This document shows, one piece after another, positions 1 through 5,476 of a stretch of 6,244 bases of DNA. The translations under genes and the position numbers were made by a program. The stretch is from Adhaeribacter sp. Lineage in GTDB: Bacteria; Bacteroidota; Bacteroidia; Cytophagales; Hymenobacteraceae. The notes under the pieces were generated by a model. That model did no database searches, had not been told where the DNA came from, and saw nothing but the letters and a program-made list of their open reading frames with translations. Where the stretch lies: NCBI GenBank assembly GCA_028288395.1, contig JAQBNV010000204.1:1-6244 (forward strand). Reading direction: 5' to 3'. Positions within the stretch are counted from its first letter, which is position 1. Each line of letters begins with the position of its first letter.

Positions 1-127
1 TAAATTCAAAAACTGGGTCCGGGGTGCTTAATAAATGCGGGGGTATTTTTTTGAGATCGGTATCTAACCCTACGCACAGGTAAGATTTTTTCTGCTGAAT
101 ATTACGGAATAATTCTTCTTTGGTCAT
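1..127 (-). CDS. pyrF: Orotidine 5'-phosphate decarboxylase, N-terminal part (cut by window edge)
   Basis: This is the first 42 codons of a minus-strand gene that continues beyond base 1. The translation begins [20 protein letters not shown] and continues with [13 protein letters not shown]. The CVGLDTD stretch (residues 18-24) is the first beta strand and substrate-contacting aspartate motif of OMP decarboxylase, in the form seen in the longer type-2 PyrF proteins of Bacteroidota. The family decarboxylates orotidine monophosphate to UMP, the last step of de novo pyrimidine synthesis, in the cytoplasm. The ATG at 127-125 is the natural start because the family motif follows at the expected distance. 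No Shine-Dalgarno sequence precedes it, which is normal in this phylum. A candidate promoter (146-153) lies just upstream and the terminator of the preceding gene lies at 277-303, so pyrF is probably transcribed separately. The catalytic Lys/Asp region is outside the window. Confidence 0.9.
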   Translation of the reverse strand, partial: MTKEELFRNIQQKKSYLCVGLDTDLKKIPPHLLSTPDPVFEF

Positions 128-145
128 GGGTTAAGCTTTGACTCA

Positions 146-153
146 CAAAACTA
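146..153 (-). promoter_or_regulatory. Candidate -7 box for pyrF
   Basis: On the minus strand these bases read TAGTTTTG, an exact fit to the Bacteroidota -7 consensus TAnnTTTG. A TTG lies at 172-170, 16 bases upstream, slightly closer than the usual -33 spacing. The box ends 18 bases before the pyrF ATG, giving a very short leader. The motif is short and the region AT-rich, so this is a plausible rather than a firm call. Confidence 0.45.
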
Positions 154-276
154 AACTATTTAATCTTTTCAACCTTTTTAAAATATGCATCACACAACCG
201 GCACCGCCCGATATGCCCTCTTTCTTTAATCAAAATCGCTTTCTATATTTCGTTAATGAAAGCCCAAATGGTATTT

Positions 277-303
277 AAAAAAAAGCCCCGTTTTTGGCGG
301 AGC
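277..303 (-). terminator. Intrinsic terminator after the DUF1573 gene
   Basis: Read on the minus strand, GCTCCG (303-298) and CGGGGC (290-285) form a six-pair stem with one G-U pair and a seven-base loop. Eight consecutive T follow immediately (284-277). This is a textbook Rho-independent terminator placed 30 bases after the stop codon of the DUF1573 gene. It separates that gene from pyrF. Confidence 0.8.
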
Positions 304-332
304 GCTGGTACTGAATATTAAAAAGAAAAATT

Positions 333-857
333 TTAACGTTTGCTTTTGCCTTTAGCGGCTATTTGGCTGGACGGCTGCGCCTGTGCATTTACCGGCACGG
401 AAACCGGGCCAACTTCGGTGGCTGAAGTACCCGAACCTTTGGGTGCAACATCGGCAATAAAGGTAATCTGGGTGTTGCCGGTTACGGAGTTAGAAACCAC
501 TGTAACTACTTTCATGTTCTGACCGGGCTTGCTGGTGCTGTTAAACTGAATCGTTACAAATCCGGTTTGGCCGGGTGCGACAGGTGTTTTGGTCCATTCG
601 GGAGAAGTACAACCACACGTTACCCGCACCTCTGAAATCAGCAGCGGCTGGTTGCCGGTATTCCGGAATTTGTAGATATGCTTTACCACTTCGCCTTCCT
701 GAATATTACCAAAATCAAATTTGGTTTCGGCAAAGGTAAGCACCGGTCCATCGGTTACCACTTTCTGATTGGCCGCCGGCGTGGGTACGGTGGTTTGGGC
801 TACAGCAGCGGAAATCCCGAGAGAAAGGCTAAGCGCAAAAACCAATATTTTTTTCAT
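333..857 (-). CDS. Exported DUF1573 domain protein
   Basis: This 174-residue protein has a clear Sec signal peptide: KK at residues 2-3, a hydrophobic core over about 4-17, and a likely AVA|Q cleavage after residue 20. The mature part holds one DUF1573 domain (about 38-137), an immunoglobulin-like beta sandwich. Family hallmarks are the FDFGNIQEGEVV turn (47-58), the FRNTGNQPLLI strand (64-74), the CGC motif at 81-83, and the PGQ..FVTIQFN strand (95-106). The last 35 or so residues are a low-complexity tail rich in S, A, P, V and Q ending in KGKSKR. The family is widespread in Bacteroidota and sits in the periplasm or envelope; its molecular role is not established. The paired cysteines could form a disulphide or bind metal, which is inference. 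The gene has its own -7 box upstream and terminator downstream, so it is probably monocistronic. The ATG at 857 is well supported by the signal peptide. Confidence 0.9.
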   Translation of the reverse strand: MKKILVFALSLSLGISAAVAQTTVPTPAANQKVVTDGPVLTFAETKFDFGNIQEGEVVKHIYKFRNTGNQPLLISEVRVTCGCTSPEWTKTPVAPGQTGFVTIQFNSTSKPGQNMKVVTVVSNSVTGNTQITFIADVAPKGSGTSATEVGPVSVPVNAQAQPSSQIAAKGKSKR

Positions 858-882
858 AATTAAATTTTTCCGTTTGGGTTAA

Positions 883-918
883 CAAAGATAGAATGAATGT
901 GGCAGGGGTAAAAACAAA
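883..918 (-). promoter_or_regulatory. Candidate promoter of the DUF1573 gene
   Basis: The minus strand carries TATCTTTG at 890-883, an exact match to the Bacteroidota -7 consensus TAnnTTTG. A TTTG lies at 918-915 as a possible -33 element. The 24-base spacing is longer than the usual value of about 19-21, so the -33 half is uncertain. The -7 box lies 25 bases before the start codon, inside the 70-base gap after the helicase gene, which suggests DUF1573 is transcribed independently of the helicase. Confidence 0.55.
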
Positions 919-927
919 TTTCGGATT

Positions 928-2334
928 TTAATCGGCAATAAGCAACGGGTTAAAATTTAACAAATAAAGTTCTTCGGCCGATCGGGTAATGGCCGTGTAT
1001 AACCAGCGGGCGAATTCAGTATTTACCATATCTTCTTTTAAATACCCGTGATCGACAAAAACAGCTTTCCATTGACCACCCTGGGCTTTGTGGCAGGTTA
1101 AGGCATAGGCAAATTTCACTTGTAAAGCATTCAGGTAAGGGTTTTTGCGCAATTGCTGCATGCGTTCTCGCTTAGTGCCCAGGTCCGAATAATCTTTTAG
1201 TACTTCTTCGTACAACTTTTTGCTTTTGTCGGCGGGCAACGCCGGTGCTTCGGTATATAAAGTATCGAGCAATATTTTTACTTCCATTTCGGGCTCATCC
1301 GGATAATCAATAAACCGGATCATGACGTCGGCAAACCGGAAGTCATACATATCTTCGAAGCGCACAATTTTTGTTATTTCTACAAAGTCGCCGTTGGCCA
1401 TAAACCCGATGGTAGAATCCTGGGTAACCCAGTAGTAATTATTCCGGACAATCATCAGGTAATCCCCCACTCCTATTTCGTCCTCGGCAAAAAATATTTG
1501 TCGCCTGATGTGCTGGTTATATAAATTGGCGTTTTTATTAGACCGGCAGATAACCGTGGTATTTTCAATGCCGAATTTATCGTAGGCATAGCGCAAGCCG
1601 TCTTCCAGCTTTTCGCCGGTCATGCGGTAAATATCTTTGTAGGCCCGGGTATGAAACTGCAGCGCCGGTTCGTTTTCGCGGAGTTGCTCACGCAGGTTAG
1701 TGGCGTTCATGAGAATACCCGATTCCTGGGCTTGCCGCATTACTTGCCGCAACTCCAGTTCCTGCACGTTGCACCGGAAATTATTTATTAAATAACCTGC
1801 TTCCAAAGAGGGGCTTACCGTTTGATTTACCGGTGGCAGCTGGGCCGTATCGCCAATCAGGATTAATTTATTATTCTTCTTTTCAAAAACGTACTGAATC
1901 AAATCCTGGAGTAAACCGCTGTCGCCGAAAGCCTTTTCATCCGAAATCATCGACGACTCATCCACAATAAAAATAGTATCGGCGAGTTTATTGGGCTGCC
2001 GGTTAAAAACCAAACCATCGGAAAAAGCATTGGCTGCCTGGCGGTATATTTTTTTGTGAATGGTAGAAGCCGGCAAGCGCGTATACGACGACATTACCTT
2101 GGCCGCCCGCCCCGTAGGCGCCAGCAGCACATATTTGTAACCAAAACTATTCAGGATTTTTACCAGTGCCCGCACCACCGTTGTTTTGCCGGTACCGGCA
2201 AAACCTTTCAGCAGAAAAATCTCGCGGTTATTCGTTTTGCCCGATATAAATAAGTCTAATTTTTTAAAAAGAGCCGCCTGGTCGGGAGTAGGCTCAAAAG
2301 GAAAATTTTTTAACAGGGCTTCTTCGGGTCGCAT
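928..2334 (-). CDS. ATP-dependent DNA helicase, Dda/RecD-like superfamily 1B
   Basis: This 468-residue protein carries the SF1 helicase motifs in order: Q-motif region FEPTPDQ (13-19); Walker A GFAGTGKTT (44-52); motif Ia LAPTGRAAKV (71-80); Walker B VDESSM (124-129); motif III GDTAQLPP (161-168); motif IV RQVMRQ (196-201); motif V TCHKAQGGQW (413-422); and motif VI YTAITRS (446-452). The NGDFVEI segment (314-320) fits the SH3-like domain 2B strand of RecD/Dda proteins. All catalytic residues (K50, D125, E126, R451) are present, so it should hydrolyse ATP and translocate on single-stranded DNA, by family analogy 5' to 3'. The length is close to phage T4 Dda and far shorter than RecD2, lacking its long N-terminal region, so it is a compact stand-alone cytoplasmic helicase for repair or replication restart. 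I see no nuclease domain. The ATG at 2334 lies 13 codons before the FEPTPDQ motif, as expected. No clear terminator follows in the 70-base gap before the DUF1573 gene. Confidence 0.92.
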   Translation of the reverse strand: MRPEEALLKNFPFEPTPDQAALFKKLDLFISGKTNNREIFLLKGFAGTGKTTVVRALVKILNSFGYKYVLLAPTGRAAKVMSSYTRLPASTIHKKIYRQAANAFSDGLVFNRQPNKLADTIFIVDESSMISDEKAFGDSGLLQDLIQYVFEKKNNKLILIGDTAQLPPVNQTVSPSLEAGYLINNFRCNVQELELRQVMRQAQESGILMNATNLREQLRENEPALQFHTRAYKDIYRMTGEKLEDGLRYAYDKFGIENTTVICRSNKNANLYNQHIRRQIFFAEDEIGVGDYLMIVRNNYYWVTQDSTIGFMANGDFVEITKIVRFEDMYDFRFADVMIRFIDYPDEPEMEVKILLDTLYTEAPALPADKSKKLYEEVLKDYSDLGTKRERMQQLRKNPYLNALQVKFAYALTCHKAQGGQWKAVFVDHGYLKEDMVNTEFARWLYTAITRSAEELYLLNFNPLLIAD

Positions 2335-2523
2335 GGTTTCAGTTCTGCACTTCTTTGGGGGTCAGCAATCAGCTTTTATCATCCTAACTCTCCCTATTTA
2401 CAATTGCCTTGCGGCTAATAAAAGTTCAATCCGGGTTAGGTCCTGCACCTGATTTATTGGGGTAAATGCGGCGTGCGCAACGTCCCGGTACCCCACAGAC
2501 AACGGTGGTTAAGTTTCATCCGG

Positions 2524-2531
2524 CAAAGTTA
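2524..2531 (-). promoter_or_regulatory. Candidate -7 box for the helicase gene
   Basis: The minus strand reads TAACTTTG, an exact match to the Bacteroidota consensus TAnnTTTG. The position where a -33 TTTG is expected (around 2551-2554) reads CAGA, so only the -7 half is supported. If used, it gives the helicase mRNA a leader of about 180 bases. Confidence 0.4.
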
Positions 2532-2532
2532 G

Positions 2533-2563
2533 TTCGCCTTCTATTTTCCTTCTGTTATATTTG
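2533..2563 (+). promoter_or_regulatory. Candidate promoter of the Nudix gene
   Basis: TATATTTG at 2556-2563 matches the Bacteroidota -7 consensus TAnnTTTG exactly. TTCG at 2533-2536 is one base off the -33 TTTG element and sits at the ideal spacing of 19 bases. Transcription would start near 2570, leaving a leader of about 110 bases before the Nudix start codon. It overlaps the opposed candidate promoter of the helicase. Confidence 0.6.
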
Positions 2564-2679
2564 TAGTCCGAGAGCCGATAGACTTCCTATAATTTCGGCT
2601 TCTGCAATTTTCCAGAATCGTTTATTTTGTATTAGCGTTTAGCAGATTAATCAACGGGTAAAACTAAGTAGAGATCATT

Positions 2680-3171
2680 TTGGATACAAACGAATTAAAT
2701 AATCTGGCCGCCCATTACACCAACAAATTACGGGTAAGGGTATGCGGCATCCTACTGGAAGGTAAAAAAATATTATTGGTTAGGCACCAGGGCATTGCTG
2801 GTCAGTATAATTTTTGGTCGCCCCCGGGTGGCGGGCTGGTTTTCGGCGAAAAAATAAAAGCTTGCTTAGTACGGGAATTTCGGGAAGAGACAGGATTAGA
2901 AGTAAGGCCGGTGCGGTTTTTATTTATGCACGAATATTTACAGGAACCCCTGCATGCCCTGGAGTTATTTTTTGAAGTAGAACCAATTGGTGGCGGGTTA
3001 AAAAAGGGAAACGATCCGGAATTGGGGGCTGATGCGCAGCTTATCCAGGAAATCACTTTTAAATCACTGGCCGAACTCCGGCAGGAAAAAGAAGTTAGGA
3101 TCCACCAGATTTTTGAAGATTTAATTGACCTGGACGACCTTTTTATGCCGCAACACCACTTTTTAAATTGA
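2680..3171 (+). CDS. Nudix hydrolase (ADP-ribose pyrophosphatase / MutT-like)
   Basis: This 163-residue protein has a perfect Nudix box Gx5Ex7REUxEExGU at residues 51-73: G51, E57, R65-E66, E69-E70, G72. The metal-binding glutamates are intact, and the box is preceded by the usual WSPPGGG loop (46-52). Nudix enzymes cleave nucleoside diphosphates linked to another group. The general shape (VCGILLEGKKILLVRH strand, a single compact domain) resembles the COG1051 ADP-ribose pyrophosphatase-like group, but substrate cannot be read from the sequence. It should be cytoplasmic. The start is taken as TTG at 2680: a stop codon lies in frame at 2665-2667, and the first in-frame ATG falls after the Nudix box, so no ATG start is possible. 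A purine-rich AAGTAGAG (2665-2672) lies just upstream. A candidate promoter is at 2533-2563, and the DUF3822 gene follows 110 bases later on the same strand. Confidence 0.88.
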   Translation: MDTNELNNLAAHYTNKLRVRVCGILLEGKKILLVRHQGIAGQYNFWSPPGGGLVFGEKIKACLVREFREETGLEVRPVRFLFMHEYLQEPLHALELFFEVEPIGGGLKKGNDPELGADAQLIQEITFKSLAELRQEKEVRIHQIFEDLIDLDDLFMPQHHFLN

Positions 3172-3281
3172 ACCCGTTTTAAATTCGGTCATCTCGGGCA
3201 ACGCCATGGCTGTAATAAAGAAACCTGGTAAATTTAGTTTTAAAGTAAATTCTAAAGTGTGCCTTAAGCCCCATTAATGCT

Positions 3282-4166
3282 TTGGTAAAAGAAAACCACC
3301 ATTATCGCCAACTTTTAAAAATTACCGATGAGTCTTTCGATTCGCAACAGCTTAGTGCCTATCATTTATGTATAAGTTATAGCCTGAACCGGGTCCGACT
3401 GGCCGTGCTGGATGTGGCCCGGCATAAATTTATCGCTTTAGAAGATTACGAGCTGAGTAATATTTTTACTACAGCGCAGGGCGCCCAGGTGTTTCAGGAA
3501 GCTTTTTCGGCCCATCCTTATCTATTTAGTTCTGATTGGCAGCAGATTAAAATATCCGTTACCAATCATAATTTTACGTTAATCCCCGATACCCTTTTTG
3601 AACCGGAAGCCGCCGCTGATTACCTCCGTCTGAATTGTGATTTTGACCCGGAACGGGAAAGTATATTTACCTACCACCACCAACGCATCGAAGCCATAAA
3701 TATTTTTTCGGTAGATACTTACTTACAGCAGGTTTGGCAGGAAAAATTACCGGCTAAAAAAATAACGTACCTGCACCTGACCAGCGCTTTAATTTCAGGT
3801 TTGCTGCAGCACAGCGAAAGAAACCCGGAAAGAAAACTTTATGCTTATATCGAGAAAAAGAGCTTATGCCTCCTGGTAATAGCGGCAGGGAAGCTGGAGT
3901 TTTGCAATCTTTTTCAGGGCAATACGCCGGAAGATTTTCTTTACTTTTTTATTTTTGTGATGCAGGAGCAGAACCTGAATCCGGATATGGATAGAGTTAC
4001 CGTTTGGGGCGACCTTACCCACGATTCGGCCTTATTCACGCTCCTGCGCACCTACATCCGCAATGTACAGTTTGGTTCCAGGCCGGCCGGTGTGGCTTAT
4101 AGCTATAAACTGGAAGATTTATTTGAACATCATTACCTGGACCTTTATAGCCTTCCTTTTTGTTAA
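3282..4166 (+). CDS. DUF3822 family protein
   Basis: This 294-residue protein matches, from memory, the DUF3822 family of Bacteroidota. Characteristic segments are the N-terminal ITDESFD.....YHLCISYS (14-33), TLIPDTLFEPEAAADYLRLN (99-118), the LFQGNTPEDFLYFFIF block (210-225), the LNPDMDRVTVWGDL strand (231-244), and the C-terminal HHYLDLYSL (283-291). The family is thought to have an actin/HSP70-like nucleotide-binding (ASKHA) fold, but its biological role is unknown. No signal peptide or membrane segment is visible, so it is probably cytoplasmic. The start is TTG at 3282: the frame is blocked by a stop at 3246-3248 and no in-frame ATG or GTG lies between, and the family motif begins shortly after. 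The preceding Nudix gene ends 110 bases upstream with no clear terminator between them. A TAAATTTA sequence at 3229-3236 is one base off a -7 box and may give it a separate promoter. Confidence 0.82.
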   Translation: MVKENHHYRQLLKITDESFDSQQLSAYHLCISYSLNRVRLAVLDVARHKFIALEDYELSNIFTTAQGAQVFQEAFSAHPYLFSSDWQQIKISVTNHNFTLIPDTLFEPEAAADYLRLNCDFDPERESIFTYHHQRIEAINIFSVDTYLQQVWQEKLPAKKITYLHLTSALISGLLQHSERNPERKLYAYIEKKSLCLLVIAAGKLEFCNLFQGNTPEDFLYFFIFVMQEQNLNPDMDRVTVWGDLTHDSALFTLLRTYIRNVQFGSRPAGVAYSYKLEDLFEHHYLDLYSLPFC

Positions 4167-4242
4167 TGAGTTATAGCTTGCTTAATTTCTGGTTATAAAC
4201 CGTTAAATAAGTTCTGCTTAATTAATTATATATTTTATTAAA

Positions 4243-4944
4243 ATGGATAAGCAACAAATTAAAATAGATATTATCTCGGATATTAATTGCCCCTGGTGTT
4301 ATTTGGGCGAAGCCCGTTTGCAAAAAGCAATTGCCCAGACGCAAGACAAGTACGATTTTGAGGTTAGTTTTAAACCCTACGAACTAAATCCGTCGGCGCC
4401 GCAGCAAGGCGAAAACAAACGGGAATATTTTGTCCGGAATTATGGCCCGGCCGGTTTATCGCGCCTGGCTGAATCTAGCCGCAACCTGGTAGAAGCCGGG
4501 CAGGCCGAAGGCTTGGTCTTTGACTTTGATAAATCTACCGAAGTGCATAATACTTTTAATGGTCACCGCCTTATCTGGCTGGCCGGGAAATATAAGTTGC
4601 AGTTACCGGTGGCTAAAGCGTTGTTCGTCGCTAATTTTACTAATGGCGAAAATATTAACGACCCGGCCGTATTAACCCGCATTGGTGCAGAACATGGTAT
4701 TCCGGCCGAAAAGTTATCCCAATTTTTTAACAGCGAAGAAGGCAAAGATGAAGTAAAAACCCTGGAACAGGAGGCCCAACAGGCCGGGATTAGCGGTGTA
4801 CCGGCTTTTATCATTAACGACCGCTATTTGATAAGTGGCGCGCAACCCACCGAGACTTTTGTGAATGTATTACAGCAAGTAGCCCCGGTTTATAAAACCA
4901 TTGCTACGGACGGCGCTACCTGCGAAGTCGGCGGCAATTGCTAA
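4243..4944 (+). CDS. DsbA-family thiol oxidoreductase, FrnE-like
   Basis: This 233-residue protein has a thioredoxin fold with an alpha-helical insertion. The active site is CPWC at residues 16-19, directly after the first beta strand (IDIISDIN). The cis-proline loop is SGVPAF (184-189, P187), followed by the strand FIINDRYLISGA (189-200). Residues 50-180 hold the helical insert typical of the FrnE and hydroxychromene-carboxylate isomerase branch of DsbA proteins; the CPWC pair and overall length favour FrnE. There is no signal peptide, so it should work in the cytoplasm as a disulphide oxidoreductase or isomerase, possibly in oxidative-stress defence. The natural substrate is unknown. A second cysteine pair, C227 and C233, ends the protein. 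The ATG at 4243 lies 76 bases after the DUF3822 gene in an AT-rich gap with only a near-match -7 box. Two hairpins follow the stop codon. Confidence 0.9.
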   Translation: MDKQQIKIDIISDINCPWCYLGEARLQKAIAQTQDKYDFEVSFKPYELNPSAPQQGENKREYFVRNYGPAGLSRLAESSRNLVEAGQAEGLVFDFDKSTEVHNTFNGHRLIWLAGKYKLQLPVAKALFVANFTNGENINDPAVLTRIGAEHGIPAEKLSQFFNSEEGKDEVKTLEQEAQQAGISGVPAFIINDRYLISGAQPTETFVNVLQQVAPVYKTIATDGATCEVGGNC

Positions 4945-4959
4945 ATCTGATAACCATTT

Positions 4960-5016
4960 ATTAGCCCCGGAAAGAGATTAATAATATTCAATCTTTTTTC
5001 GGGGCTAATTTATTTT
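4960..5016 (+). terminator. Intrinsic terminator of the FrnE-like gene
   Basis: Bases 4960-4979 and 4990-5009 pair as a 20-bp stem with two G-U pairs and a ten-base loop. The GC-rich foot pairs TTAGCCCCG with CGGGGCTAA. The stem is followed on the plus strand by a T-rich tail TTTATTTT (5009-5016). The minus-strand side has no T-run, so it works in the plus direction. It begins 15 bases after the stop codon of the FrnE-like gene. Confidence 0.85.
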
Positions 5017-5055
5017 AAACCAGCAGGAAAAAGCTTTTTCCTGCTGGTTTAAAAT
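5012..5055. terminator. Perfect 44-base palindrome, probable bidirectional terminator
   Basis: Bases 5012-5033 are the exact reverse complement of 5034-5055, with AAGCTT at the centre. Each arm reads AT-rich, then CCAGCAGG, then AAAAAG towards the middle, so the RNA hairpin has a strong CCAGCAGG/CCTGCTGG core. On each strand the core is followed by TTTAAAAT, a weak U-tail. Its place between a plus-strand gene and a minus-strand gene that converge on it fits a bidirectional terminator. Its left edge overlaps the T-tail of the preceding terminator by five bases. A protein-binding operator is an alternative reading. Confidence 0.65.
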
Positions 5056-5221
5056 TCTAGAACTTTCTGGAAAACACCGCCCTAAAGGTTAAAAGAACCC
5101 TTGTTACTTGTTTTTACGAACAAATTGGCGGTTAAAAATTGCGGCAAGGGCGGCTTTGGGTAAGTCGTAAAATTATAAGGGGAATTATCATTCACTAATG
5201 GCCTGGCTTGGCCGTACTTCC

Positions 5222-5476
5222 TCAGCCATTTTCGTTGGCGCCGGCAATTACAATCTCTTCCCGTATTTGGTTTTCTAATTCTGTTTCATCCGGTTGGGTG
5301 GTGGCTGGTTCCGGCAAATATGGTTTTATGTTCTCCAGCGCCATTTTAAAAGCCAGTAGCGCTTCGTACTTTTCGCTCCCCAACGCTTCGCCATTCAAAA
5401 GATTTTGCGTTTGCTGCATTAACTCCGATATGGTTTGTGAATTAAGGCTAATATTTTGAGTGGGTTGCTCAGTCAT
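5222..5476 (-). CDS. Small acidic protein of unknown function
   Basis: I do not recognise this 84-residue protein. It is strongly acidic, with 14 D/E against 4 K/R, and glutamine-rich at the start. Residues 11-55 look helical: SQTISELMQQTQNLL, then EKYEALLAFKMALENIKPYL. A proline/threonine linker (54-63) follows, then a short acidic helix (64-77). There are no cysteines, signal peptide or membrane segment, so a small cytoplasmic protein or adaptor is likely, but this is inference. The ATG at 5476 is the first good start. The gene reads towards the FrnE-like gene and shares the 277-base convergent gap with it. No clear -7 box was found upstream. Its codon use (GCG, GAA, GGA mixed with AT-rich codons) resembles its neighbours, which supports a real gene, and no longer frame overlaps it. 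Confidence 0.6.
   Translation of the reverse strand: MTEQPTQNISLNSQTISELMQQTQNLLNGEALGSEKYEALLAFKMALENIKPYLPEPATTQPDETELENQIREEIVIAGANENG

Larger units (their letters stand above)
2335..2679. promoter_or_regulatory. Divergent intergenic region between helicase and Nudix genes
   Basis: This 345-base stretch separates two divergently transcribed genes and contains no credible coding sequence. It holds two opposed -7 boxes (2524-2531 for the minus strand, 2556-2563 for the plus strand). It also holds a seven-base inverted repeat in the predicted helicase leader: TGGGGTA at 2458-2464 and TACCCCA at 2489-2495. The implied leaders are about 180 bases for the helicase and about 110 bases for the Nudix gene. 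Apart from these elements I see nothing recognisable; no known riboswitch or tRNA fold was evident. Confidence 0.6.

Noticed and set aside
340..522. A plus-strand open frame antisense to the DUF1573 gene
   Set aside because: It mirrors the low-complexity tail and domain of a well-supported gene and has no start signals.
2186..2452. An 88-codon plus-strand open frame across the helicase start
   Set aside because: It mostly runs antisense to the helicase N-terminus, which has a clear Walker A motif in its own frame, and its translation shows no recognisable domain.
3174..3198. CCCG and CGGG pair after the Nudix stop codon as a possible terminator
   Set aside because: A four-pair stem with a long loop and no T-run is too weak to call.
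4167..4242. TATATTTT near 4226 as a -7 box for the FrnE-like gene
   Set aside because: It is one base off the consensus, lies in AT-rich sequence and has no -33 element at suitable spacing.
5076..5132. ACCGCC and GGCGGT inverted repeat 45 bases apart
   Set aside because: Six pairs across a long loop is weak, there is no T-run, and I could not link it to a gene end, although it lies in the convergent gap after the 84-aa gene.
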